Shown in pieces: positions 23,131 through 32,047 of a DNA stretch of 64,000 bases; the first letter of the stretch is position 1, and each line of letters starts with the position of its first letter. The notes beneath the pieces are model-generated. The model was given only the letters and a program-made list of their open reading frames with translations, did not search any database and was not told the DNA's origin. The position numbers and the translations under genes are program-made. This DNA comes from Vigna angularis (taxonomy: Eukaryota > Streptophyta > Magnoliopsida > Fabales > Fabaceae). Location of the stretch: assembly GCF_016808095.1 (NCBI RefSeq), contig NC_068974.1, positions 20,320,825-20,384,824 of the forward strand. Reading direction: 5' to 3'.

Positions 23131-23165
23131 GACGTTAAACAAGCGCTACCTGGGAGGCAACCCAG
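23131..23165 (+). other. GGGAGGCAACCC stem-loop, second copy in element A
   Basis: GACGTTAAACAAGCGCT is followed by CTGGG-AGGCAA-CCCAG, copying 22881-22915. The hairpin group lies between the two copies. Confidence 0.7.
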
Positions 23166-23317
23166 TTGATTGAATATTTCTGTTTGTTTCATTTTAGTTG
23201 AATAATAGGGTTTGCATAATAGGGTTTGCATAAGTATTTTAAGCATTGAATTGCAGGGAACCAGTGAGGGGCATGCCTCGGAGGCACGTAGGTTAAGAAA
23301 AGAAGGAGAAGAGCACT

Positions 23318-23405
23318 TCACGAAAGTGCCGCTGAGCGGTACTCTCGCAAATGGGCTTTAGTTTCCCCTTAGCGGGACCCGAGCCCATTAGGGTATTTTT
23401 AAACC
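23318..23405 (+). promoter_or_regulatory. Possible internal promoter for the 3' ORF of element A
   Basis: CCGCTGAGCGGTAC, then AATGGGCTTTAG, CCTTAGCGGG, GAGCCCATTAGG and TATTTTTAAACC occur in the same order as in the LTR promoter (motif cluster, GGGCTT/GGGCC word, TATA). A CT-rich leader and an intron follow. Transcript evidence would be needed; the call rests on the parallel with the LTR and on the same layout in element B. Confidence 0.5.
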
Positions 23406-23616
23406 CTAAGTTGCGTAATTGTTCATTCTTTCAGGCTCTTCTCTGCACAAGCACTCCCACATACCTTCTCCAAGGTTTTCCACATCTTTTCACTCTTCCC
23501 TCTTAAGAAAAATTCTCTTCCACTCACTTGCTCACTAGTGTTTCATCTAAATTTGGGGTTGGAAGAGAGCATTTTAGCTTGGAAGCATTCTCATTGCATC
23601 TAGTATCTCCACCCAA

Positions 23617-24027
23617 GTAAGTAAAATGCATTTTGTTCATTCTAGGGTTCTTGATTTTGAATGTGATTGTCAAAGCATGATTATTTAGGGGTTTTTGATT
23701 TCTATGCATGATTTGATGATATATTGATGTTTGAACCGATTAAACTGCATGATTATGAACTGGAAAACTGAAAATTGCATTTGGGTGGAGTTAGGACAGC
23801 TTTAAAAGAAGTTTTTCAAAATTCTGCAGAGTTACCGCTCAGGGGTAAACTGCCGCTAAGCGGTACTTTGCCAGACTTGGTTTTTTGTGATTTGGAATGT
23901 GGCACTGGTGGCGCTGAGGGGAAATTCTGGTCCTCAGCGGTGGTTTAGCTTCGAAAGGAGTTGTGTTCTGTGTTTTACTAATGATTAACATCATGTTCTG
24001 TGGTTTTGTATTTGTGTTTGAATGTAG
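23617..24027 (+). other. 5'-UTR intron of element A 3' ORF
   Basis: Donor CAA|GTAAGT at 23617 and acceptor GAATGTAG at 24027, two bases before the ORF ATG. Element B has an intron of similar length at the same place (28451-28878). The intron contains more CGCTGAGGGG/CCGCTAAGCGG motifs (23830-23945). Confidence 0.65.
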
Positions 24028-24029
24028 GA

Positions 24030-25254
24030 ATGACATCCTCTTCAGGAAAGAGATTGAAAACCATGGCAACCAAGAGAAAGGAAAAGGAACCAGAACAGCC
24101 CCACTCTAGTAGGTTCCTCTCTAGGAAACATGAGAAGCACTTTAGGGTGGTTCAAGACAGAAGACTCCTCATGGAAAGAAAAGTTGGAATGATACCTAAC
24201 TTTGCTCCTCAATTTGGAGAGCAATTGTTAGGGAATGACTAGGGAAAGCTAGCCACATATCCTGCACCTGCCAACATAGCTGTGGTAAAAGAATTCTACA
24301 CAAATGCAAAGAAAATTGGTGATTATCCAGCTGAAAATTATCTGGGCTATGTCAGAGGCCATGCTATCAGGTATGATCCTGATTCTATTAATAACTTCCT
24401 GGATACTGTGTGGGCTGGTGAGCAGTGCCAGTTGGCTCTTTGCATGGAGGAAGGGGCTGATTTTGAGGATGTAGAAAGAGTACTATGTATACCTGGAGGA
24501 CACTTCCAAGGAATAGATCTGGCTCAGTGGTAAACATTAGGAGGGTGATCTCACTCCTCTTGCAAAGTATTGGATGGCATTTTCTCATGCCAATATTCAG
24601 CCATGTTCACATGTGTCGGATATTACTCTCAGCCGGGCACTCTTCATCTACTATGCTATCAGGAACTTAAATGTTAACATTGGGCAGGTGATAGCTGATG
24701 AAATTAGTGTATGCGCTAATACCTCAAATAACAAAGCACCCCTCGAACATCCCTCCTTAATCACTCACCTTTGTAAGATAGCTGGGGTGGACACTTCTGC
24801 TCCACCATTTGAAAGGCCAAGAAAAGCTATTGATGAGGCATATTACAGACAGTACTGTGGAGGTGAGGAGGCAGCTCAGCCAGTTCCACCACGCCGTGCT
24901 CGCAGAGAAAGAGGGCAAGCACAGAGCCAGACATCTGCTGAGACACATGAAGCAGAACCATTCCAGATGAGGGACATGTACATGTCTCTTATAGGTGCTC
25001 AGTTACAGTCCATTCATAGAGGGCAGGTGGCTACTGCTGAGATGATTGTGGGGATGTATGATACACCTCCCGCTCACAGGTGGACTATGGAGGAATTCCA
25101 TAATGTGGTAGCTTGGCCAGAGGAGCCGGTGCAAGGAGGAGGAGCTGAAGCTTCAGTTAGGGAGATGGAAGAAGATGAAGCTGATGATGATGATGCGTTT
25201 GAAGATGATGAAGATGAGGAAGAAGAGGAAGATACAGAGGACAGCTCAGATTGA
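24030..25254 (+). pseudogene. Element A 3' ORF, plant-transposon-protein-like
   Basis: It starts MTSSSGKRLKTM and encodes about 405 residues of a family found in Athila-like and other plant transposons, with blocks FLSRKHEKHF, VRGHAIRYDPDS, LCIPGGHFQ, AFSHANIQP, PFERPRKAI and MRDMYMSLIGAQ. The C-terminus is strongly acidic (runs of D and E), ending EDTEDSSD. No membrane segments or catalytic motif were seen, so this is not an obvious envelope; the role is unknown. A TAG at 24240, aligned with Trp in element B, and two frameshifts (about 24510 and 24546) break it. It has its own promoter-like region and 5'-UTR intron. Confidence 0.88.
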
Positions 25255-25265
25255 TGAGGAGCTGA

Positions 25266-25291
25266 GATAACATTTACTGATGAATGCTATC
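25266..25291 (+). other. Constant-loop hairpin after the 3' ORF of element A
   Basis: GATAACATT, loop TACTGATG, AATGCTATC: nine positions with one A-C mismatch. It begins 12 bp after the stop. The B counterpart (18248-18273) replaces the loop-closing T-A pair with C-G. Confidence 0.65.
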
Positions 25292-25872
25292 ATATGCTTA
25301 TGCTTTTGTTGGTTTAAGTTTTCTGAACTTATTTATTTTTGGTTTTTAGATTAAGGTTGATGTACTCTATTGGAAACCTGGTTTGTGATGATGGTTTGCT
25401 ATTGACTTTGATTGTGTGATAAGTAATGCTTGATGATGATTGATTGATTGATGTTGAGATAGATGTGCACATAAAATGCTTATACAGGTGATTCACAAGC
25501 TTTGTGAACAAATGCAGGATATTATGATTGTGATTGTGAGATTAAGCAGGATGTGTATGTCAAATGTGAATGAGCTTATATGTGAGGTTTTGAGCTCCAG
25601 AGTTTTTATTGATTGAATGCTATTGCTTTGGAAACATGAATGATTTTGCCCAGGTTTTCTATGATTGAATCAATTGCTTGTTTTGCATCATATGATCAAG
25701 GCCGTTTGTTGGAACCCTTGTTATTGGCCAAATTCATAAAGTAGCTCAAGAAAAGAGAACACTTTGTGTTCTATCCTTTGAACCCTTAGCCTTGAACATA
25801 AATTGAAAACCCTTGTTGAAAAGCTTTACCTTGAGTTAAGTAGAAAATCTTGTGTGGTATTGATAAATGTTC

Positions 25873-25886
25873 AAGTTTGGGGTTGT
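25873..25886 (+). other. Second polypurine-tract-like sequence in element A
   Basis: AAGTTTGGGGTTGT repeats the sequence that precedes the 3' LTR, 0.64 kb upstream of it. It is conserved in element B (about 17650-17664 on the opposite strand). Confidence 0.45.
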
Positions 25887-25916
25887 TGGGAAAGCATGAA
25901 AAAGAAAAAGGGAAAA

Positions 25917-25995
25917 GCATTGAGCTAAGAAGCCAAGAAATAAGAATGTGAAAAGAAAAAGAGAAAGAAAAGAAAAGAAAGGCAAAGCTCAATGC
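25917..25995 (+). other. Stem closing a purine-rich loop in the 3' UTR of element A
   Basis: GCATTGAGCT (25917-25926) pairs with AGCTCAATGC (25986-25995) around about 59 nt of mostly A and G. Element B keeps the stem (17558-17567 with 17612-17621) with one T-A changed to a wobble and a shorter loop. Confidence 0.55.
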
Positions 25996-26509
25996 AAACG
26001 AAAGTTGGGAAAAATAAGAATAATTGTGTTGTTATGATTCTCTTGACTCAATGATTTTGTGATCCAGAAAAACCAATTTTCTTGTTAGCCCAGCCACGTT
26101 ATAAGCCATGGAAAAGTCCTTGTGATGATGCATGCTTGTTAATGTTTTTGATTGTGGTTAAATGAAAGGCAAAGTTAATTCATGTGACATTGTGATAGTG
26201 GAGTGAATGAGTGATTACCTCTTATACACTTGAGTGTGAGTGAAACACTTTACCTGGTGAGGAAGTATTCCATGAGCACATAAACATCCATGCCTAATTG
26301 ATTGATCATTCATGAAAAATAGCATTTGTTGGATATTAAATGAATTCGTGAACACTAAAGCATGTGCACATCTTGATTGAATTCTTGGTCAAAAGTTTGA
26401 TTGAAGTCTTTACTTATCTTGAAAAGAAGATTTTTGAATGAGTGAACCATCATATGAATTGGTGGAAGATTGAGTTACATCTTGTTTGCTTGAGGACAAT
26501 CAAAGTTCT

Positions 26510-26522
26510 AAGTTTGGGGTTG
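26510..26522 (+). other. Polypurine tract of element A
   Basis: AAGTTTGGGGTTG lies directly before the 3' LTR start TGATAACAG, the position where plus-strand DNA synthesis is primed in LTR elements. Confidence 0.75.
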
Positions 26523-27809
26523 TGATAACAGTTGAAAAACTGTTATTTTCATGCTTAAAATTGATACTAAAAGCAACCTTTATGCTTAGAAACTAGCTTG
26601 AAATCATGCTTTTATTCTTATTTTCAGAAATAAGAGAGCTAGACAGGTTTATGCTTGATTTCAGTGTTTTTGTGCAGGTTTTAAGGTGAATTTAGTGAAA
26701 GAAGTGAAGAAGGAGAGAGATGGAATCAGAAAAAACATCAAAAAGTGCAAAAGGAGAAGCCGCAACTACCGCTCAGCGGCAGTTTACCGCTGAGCGGTAC
26801 TCAGAAAGTCACGGGAGGTCCGCTGAGGGGCAAAATGGCCGCTGAGGGGAAGAACCGAGCTCACGCACTTACCGCTGAGCGGCACTTTTATGGGCTTGGG
26901 CCTAATTTTTCTGTAATTTACGAATAGTATATAAGCTTTAGGGTTTCCTAGGGTTTGTATCTTTGGCTGTGACGAAGCAAATACTTTCTCTTTCACCCCT
27001 TTGAAGGAGGATCTTGGATGCTCAGGCTACCTCTTCACCTTTTTAGGGTTTTATCTTTCATTCTTTCATTATTGTTCATCTAGGTTCACCATGAATATGG
27101 TGAACTAAACCTTGTATGTTTGTTGGGGAATCAATGTAATCTTTTGAAGCTCTCATATATGGAATTTGTGCTTGCATCTTAATCTAAGACTTATGCTTTC
27201 TTTCATCATTAGTTAGGGTTTTTCCTCTTTGCTCAAGGCTTGCTTTGTTTAACTCATTCAATGCATGATTATTGATTTTGTCGATACGGAAACGTACGGG
27301 GAAGTCTAGATCTGGGGAATTTCTCCCAATAGGATATTGGTTGCCTTAAGCTCCTGCGCTGAATAAACTAATTATTAGGGATGCTAGGAATCGTATGAAC
27401 TCGTAATTAGGGAGAAGCCTTCTTGAAAGGTAATTTAGAGAGTGGCATTAACAATGATGAATTGAATGTTGAATTCCTAAAATATATGAGAGTGGAGAAG
27501 ATGAAATTGATAAACTCCAACAACATACTCATCCATATATTCCATTGAAAGTATTTGTATTTTTGTTTTAGCCATTGATGAACCTCATGCATACATGTTT
27601 ATTTTCGTCTTTTGCATAGTAAAATCCAATTATTTCGTTCTTAAGTCTTAGCTAATCAATAAATCTAATAACTAAACTAGGTCGTGAGTCCTTTGGGAGA
27701 ACGATACTTGGTCTTACCAAGTTTATTACTTGAAACGATTCGGTCATACTTGCCGATTGTAAAACAAGTTTGTGACATCACATTTTGGTGTTCATAAATT
27801 TGTCCATCA
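26523..27809 (+). repeat. 3' LTR of element A (1287 bp)
   Basis: It starts TGATAACAG and ends GTCCATCA. It is 18 bp shorter than the 5' LTR because one CCGCTGAGCGG-type unit is missing at about 26880. Other differences are scattered substitutions, many of them C/T or G/A. Confidence 0.97.
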
Positions 27810-27814
27810 TCCCT
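27810..27814. repeat. Target-site duplication of element A, right copy (TCCCT)
   Basis: Identical to 18870-18874. Confidence 0.97.
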
Positions 27815-28448
27815 CTAAGCACACAGTACAAAAGAAGCGCCTTATTGACAGTAGTATCCGAGACATGTAAGCGCGACTGGATGTTGGCATGAGAAAATGC
27901 CCTCCAATACTTTGCTAGAGGAGTCAGATCAACTCTCCTAATGTTCACAACTGCACCATTCCTATTTCTTTGAAAGTGCCCTCCAGGCACACATAGCACA
28001 CTTTCCACATCACCAAAGTCTGCTCCTTCTTCCATATTTAGAGCAAACTGACACTGTTCACCAGTCCATTGAGTATCTAAAAATCTATTAATGGAATCAG
28101 GGTCATACCGAATGGCATGTCCTCTAACATAGCTCAAATAATCCTCAACAAGATGATCACCCAACCTCCTTGCGTTGGTGTAAAATTCTTTCACCACTGC
28201 TATGTTAGCTGGTGCAGGATAAGTGGCTAGCTTCCTCCAATTCCTATTCTCTAATTGTTCTCCAAACTGTGGAGGAAAATCAGGTATCAGTCCAACCTTC
28301 CTTTCCATTAATAGCTTCCTATCTTGGACAACATTGAAGTGGCACTCATGCTTGCGGGAAAGGAACTTGTTGGAGTAAGAGCGGTCTAGTTCGTTATCCT
28401 TCCTCTTTGATCCTAAAGTCTTGATTCTCTTGCCCGATGAGGAGGTCA
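27810..28448 (-). pseudogene. Element B 3' ORF, N-terminal part
   Basis: The ATG at 28448 opens MTSSSGKRIKTL, followed by FLSRKHECHF, NVVQDRKLLMERKVG, YVRGHAIRYDPDSINRF, GADFGDVESVLCVPGG and KYWRAFSHANIQS. This part is fully open and keeps the Trp that element A has lost. It is cut by element A after LLLYCVLRG and continues at 18874-18285. The intron at 28451-28878 precedes the ATG by two bases. Function is unknown. Confidence 0.88.
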
Positions 28449-28450
28449 TC

Positions 28451-28878
28451 CCTACATCAAACACAATTCACAAAACCACAAGACACATTGTTAAGCATTA
28501 GTAAACCACAAACAACACCCTAAAACCATTCCTATCACCGCTGAGGGCAATCAAAACCCCTCAGCGCAACCTGTGCATTAAAACCAGCAAGCAAAAGAAG
28601 CATAAAAACCACTCTGCCAGAATCGCACTTAGGGGAAATTTCCGCTGAGCGGCGATTCTACTGATTTTTCAAAATCTTGCAAAAATGCTTCTAATCTCCA
28701 CCCACATGCATTCTTCCTAGTTCTAGACCCAAATCAAGGAGTTTAATCGGTCCAAACAAAAATTAATTCATCTAATCATGCATAAAAATCAAAATCCCTC
28801 AAGAATCATGCTTAGACAACCATGTTCATACCAATTCATGCTTTCAAAAACCCTAGAATGTAAAATGCTTATACTTAC
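28451..28878 (-). other. 5'-UTR intron of element B 3' ORF
   Basis: On the minus strand the donor is CCAA|GTAAGTAT and the acceptor TTGATGTAG. CCGCTGAGCGG and CGCTGAGGG motifs lie inside it (about 28535-28650), as in element A. Confidence 0.65.
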
Positions 28879-29104
28879 TTGGAGATGCTAGATGAGTGAA
28901 AAATGATCTAGGAATGTGAAGAAATAAGCCCCCAACAAAAATTATCTCACCAAACCCCAAACTTGGATAGAAACTTGGTGCAAAAGTGTTTGAAAGAGAG
29001 ATTTTGTGAAAGGGGAAGAAGGGAAAAGTAAAGAGAACTCTTTGGAGAGTGCTTGAGAGTGTGTGGGAAGAGGAAGATCTGAAAATGGAAGCAAAGTCGC
29101 GCCC

Positions 29105-29220
29105 TAGGATATAAAAATAACCTAATGGGCCTAATCCCGCTTAGCCCAAGTGAAACAAAATGGTCCACCCAAATTTGCAGTAGTCGCGCTCAGCGATAAT
29201 TACCGCTGAGCGGCATTTGC
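29105..29220 (-). promoter_or_regulatory. Possible internal promoter of element B 3' ORF
   Basis: Read on the minus strand: CCGCTGAGCG pair (29180-29217), TTGGGCTAAGCGGG, GGCCCATTAGG, then TTATTTTTATATCC as TATA region. The order matches element A (23318-23405) and the LTR promoter. Confidence 0.5.
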
Positions 29221-29375
29221 GACACCAACTCTCTTTCTTCTTAGCTTGCCCTAGGTGTCCTATACCCATGCCTCTCACTCACCCCATGCATTTAGGTTCT
29301 CACATCACTCATACATTCAATCCCTAAAATGCAACTAGAGCAAAATCAAAACAAATAAAGATAAAGTCAATCAAT

Positions 29376-29410
29376 TGGGTTGCCTCCCAGGTAGCGCTTG
29401 TTTAACGTCA
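29376..29410 (-). other. GGGAGGCAACCC stem-loop, distal copy in element B
   Basis: On the minus strand GACGTTAAACAAGCGCT, then CTGGGAGGCAACCCA. It is the counterpart of 23131-23165 in A. Confidence 0.65.
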
Positions 29411-29433
29411 CGAGCTTGACCCAAAATCCTCCA

Positions 29434-29544
29434 ACACCCTTCAATACGTGCAAATCTTTCTTACCAACATCCATCAATAGGTGTAAACAAACCTAATATC
29501 CTTCAGTAGATACTCAACCACCTAGCATCCATCAGCAAATGCTA
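29434..29544 (-). other. Constant-loop hairpin group in element B linker
   Basis: Four imperfect hairpins on the minus strand: 29523-29544 (TAGCATT, TGCTGATG, GATGCTA), 29495-29514 (AGTATC, TACTGAAG, GATATT), about 29465-29485 (ACACC, TATTGATG, GATGT) and about 29434-29452 (GCAC, GTATTGAA, GGGTG). Compared with A, the second replaces C-G by T-A in the stem and keeps the loop. Confidence 0.62.
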
Positions 29545-29644
29545 TACCATAAAATCTCAAAACAACATAAATCAATGTCCCAAAGTTTATAAAATTACAT
29601 CACCAAAATAACAAAATTAAAGAAATTAATGTTCTCAAATCATT

Positions 29645-29679
29645 GGGGTGCCTCCCAGTAAGCGCTCTTTTAACGTCAT
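29645..29679 (-). other. GGGAGGCAACCC stem-loop, proximal copy in element B
   Basis: On the minus strand GACGTTAAAAGAGCGCTTACTGGGAGGCACCCCA; one loop or stem base differs from A. It lies 20 bp after the protease ORF stop. Confidence 0.65.
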
Positions 29680-29698
29680 TAGCTTGACCCAATAAAGC

Positions 29699-30601
29699 TC
29701 AAGTTCCATCTTCAATGTTGGTGTTCCTCTTTCTTTCATCACACCAACTCATCAGCTGTTTCTGGTCCACCTTTTTTACTCTCCTTGAATATGGAGCTTC
29801 AATCTCTATCACTCCATTCTCTTTATAGTCTTTCACAACCCACAACTTGTTCTTGAATCTTACTGGTGTACCAAGTTTGAGTTGTGCCTCCATCAAGTCA
29901 TCATGAACCTTCCTTTCTTTGCCATCTTTTTCTTCTTCCCTAACCTGTGACAAGAAACAATTTTTACCTTTGATGACCGGCTTTGCAGCTTTTGAACTAG
30001 TCAATGGTGCATCCTTGCATGCAGCTTTATGACTAACCTCCTTCTCTTGAATCTGCTCCTCCACTTTGAAGACATGAAAGATCACCTTTTCTTCTCGGTC
30101 TTGAAGCCCTATCATCCCATCATCCACATTGATGATTACCTTTGTCGTTTTCATAAACGGTCTTCCAAGAATGATTGGGACCTTCTCATCCTTCTTCATC
30201 TCCATCACCACAAAATCTACCAGGAATTTTAGTTTGTCTATGCAAACCACCACATCTTCCGCCACACCATAAGGTTTCTTGGAAGATCGATCCGCCATTA
30301 GCAAAGTCACCTTTGTTGGTTTGACTTCAAGATCACCAATCCTTTTGAGCAGAGATAAAGGCATCAAATTAATACTTGACCCTAAATCAATTAAGGCTTT
30401 CCTTATATTCTCCTTCCCAATGATGCAAGGAATAGTAAAACTTCCTGGATCTTTCACTTTTGGAGGAAGTGGCTTCTTCTCAATAACACTACAATCTCCC
30501 TTTTCATCTAGATATCTCTTCTTTGTGAAGACTTGCTTCATGTGCTTTGCATAAGTTGGAATTTGTTGCAGTGCTTCAATCAAAGGTATTGTAATCTCCA
30601 A
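29699..30601 (-). CDS. Element B protease region (gag-pro C-terminal half)
   Basis: An open frame of 300 residues. ALIDLGSSINLMPLSLLK carries the aspartic protease site in the D-L-G form typical of Athila. PIILGRPFMKT is the conserved downstream strand. It would process the Gag polyprotein as a homodimer. It aligns along its length with element A (about 22000-22859), which also ends in a W/C-DxxxN-type tail followed by GT and stop. The upstream gag frame is disrupted, so this is a fragment of a polyprotein rather than a free-standing gene. The ATG used here is internal. Confidence 0.8.
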   Translation of the reverse strand: MEITIPLIEALQQIPTYAKHMKQVFTKKRYLDEKGDCSVIEKKPLPPKVKDPGSFTIPCIIGKENIRKALIDLGSSINLMPLSLLKRIGDLEVKPTKVTLLMADRSSKKPYGVAEDVVVCIDKLKFLVDFVVMEMKKDEKVPIILGRPFMKTTKVIINVDDGMIGLQDREEKVIFHVFKVEEQIQEKEVSHKAACKDAPLTSSKAAKPVIKGKNCFLSQVREEEKDGKERKVHDDLMEAQLKLGTPVRFKNKLWVVKDYKENGVIEIEAPYSRRVKKVDQKQLMSWCDERKRNTNIEDGT

Positions 30602-30806
30602 TTGCCTGAAGATATCTTTAAAGCGCCCATATTGTCTCTCTTTTTCAATCTTTTCACTTCCCTTAGGATAAAGAAGAATTTTTTCATTTTTCTCAATTTT
30701 TTTCTCTTCCCTCTTCTTGTCTGTCTCTTTTCTCTCCCCTCTTCATGTGTTTCTCTTTTCTCTCATCCTCACTTATTATCTCTTCTTTTTCTTCTCTTTT
30801 ATCTAA

Positions 30807-32047
30807 CTAAACACTCTCTATTTTCTCATCCACCCTTTTATCATCTGCACTTACAATAACTTTACACTCTTCCCTAGGGTTAACCTTAGTATTAGCCCCA
30901 AAACTCTTATCAGGCATATCCTCCAACTTCTTAGCTAATTGGCCAACTTGCATATCCAAGTTTCTAATGGCGGCTTCAGTGCTCTTGGGGTTGGAGATTG
31001 TTACCTGCATAAATTGTTGAAGAGTGTCTTCTAACTTTGTTGATCTCTATTAAATTGTCCTACTTGTCCAGCTTGTCCATTCTGACCTTGACCCATGCTT
31101 GGGTGAGGTTTCCACCCTTGGTTGCAGTTCCCTTGGCGATATGGAAATTGATTGGCCATGAAATTTACGTCTTCTAAGCCCTCCACTGGAAAAGCGCATT
31201 GACCATTGATATGGTCACCACCACACAGGTCACAAAGTTGTTGTTGAACCTGTGAAACATTCTTTAGCTCCTTTGGCAACTGAGTGAGTGTCTTTGTCAA
31301 ATTCTCCAACTGTTGAGTTATGATTTTGTTTTGTGCGAGCAAGGCATCATGAGATTGCAATTGTATAACTCTTTTTTGTTGAATTGAAGCTCCTCTCTCA
31401 TTATGCATCTCATAGTCATTAGTAGCCATGTTATCAATCAATTCAGTGGCTTCCTTTGGAGTCTTGCATTTAATATTACCTCCAGCTGAGGCATCTAGCA
31501 TCAACTTGGTTTGTGAGCCAAGACCTCCAAGGAAAAGAATGACTATTGTTGCTTCGTCAAAGCCATTAGTGGGCGTCTTTCTCAACAAGCTCTTGTATCT
31601 ATCCCATGTTTGACCTAGCGTCTCCTCCATGCCTTGTCTAAAAGAAGAAATCTTTTTCTTCCCTTTGTTGATTTTGGATTGTGGGAAGTACTTGTTTAGG
31701 AACTTTGAAACCACGGCTTCCCATTCAACAAAGCTACCTTTCGGAAAAGAATTCAACCATAACTTAGCATTGCCTCCCAATGAGAAAGGAAATAAACTAA
31801 GCTCTATCGCTTCATTCGACACACCATTGATCTTTACAGTGTTGCAAATCTCGTTAAATGTGGTGAGATGATCATATGGACTTTCATGTGATATCCCATT
31901 AAATTGGTTGCTTTTCACCAATTGTATCAACGCCAATTTCACCTCCATGTTTGCAGCATTGACCCTCGGCGTAGCAATGCTATTAAAGTGATGAGGGCCA
32001 ACAACATTGGTATAATCCGCCAGAGTACGTCTAACATTATTTTCTTC
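30807..32047 (-). pseudogene. Element B gag, second (downstream) segment
   Basis: The main frame (to 31031) encodes RRTLADYTNVVGPHHFN, then SLFPFSLGGNAKLWLNSFPK, the zinc knuckle CDLCGGDHINGQC and a Gln/Gly-rich tail. A deletion and frameshift near 31020 leads into KSTEAAIRNLDMQVGQLAKK (31010-30807). Between this and the protease lies a run of CT-rich sequence with stops. The segment begins abruptly at an out-of-frame junction with another gag copy. Confidence 0.82.

Larger units (their letters stand above)
18875..27809 (+). mobile_element. Athila-like gypsy element A, complete, non-autonomous
   Basis: It is a full element of 8935 bp with TG...CA LTRs (18875-20179 and 26523-27809), duplication TCCCT, an 18/18 primer site for tRNA-Asp, and a purine tract before the 3' LTR. 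The LTRs differ by about 18 substitutions (my hand count) and one 18-bp indel, so insertion is recent. Order: leader, gag-protease in one frame (broken by stops), hairpin linker, internal promoter-like segment, 5'-UTR intron, 3' ORF, 3' UTR. No reverse transcriptase, RNase H or integrase is present; mobility would need enzymes supplied in trans. Confidence 0.97.

Noticed and set aside
24030..25254. Envelope protein in the 3' ORF of element A
   Set aside because: The position would suit an env-like gene, but no signal peptide or membrane helix is visible and the C-terminus is acidic; it fits the plant-transposon-protein family better.
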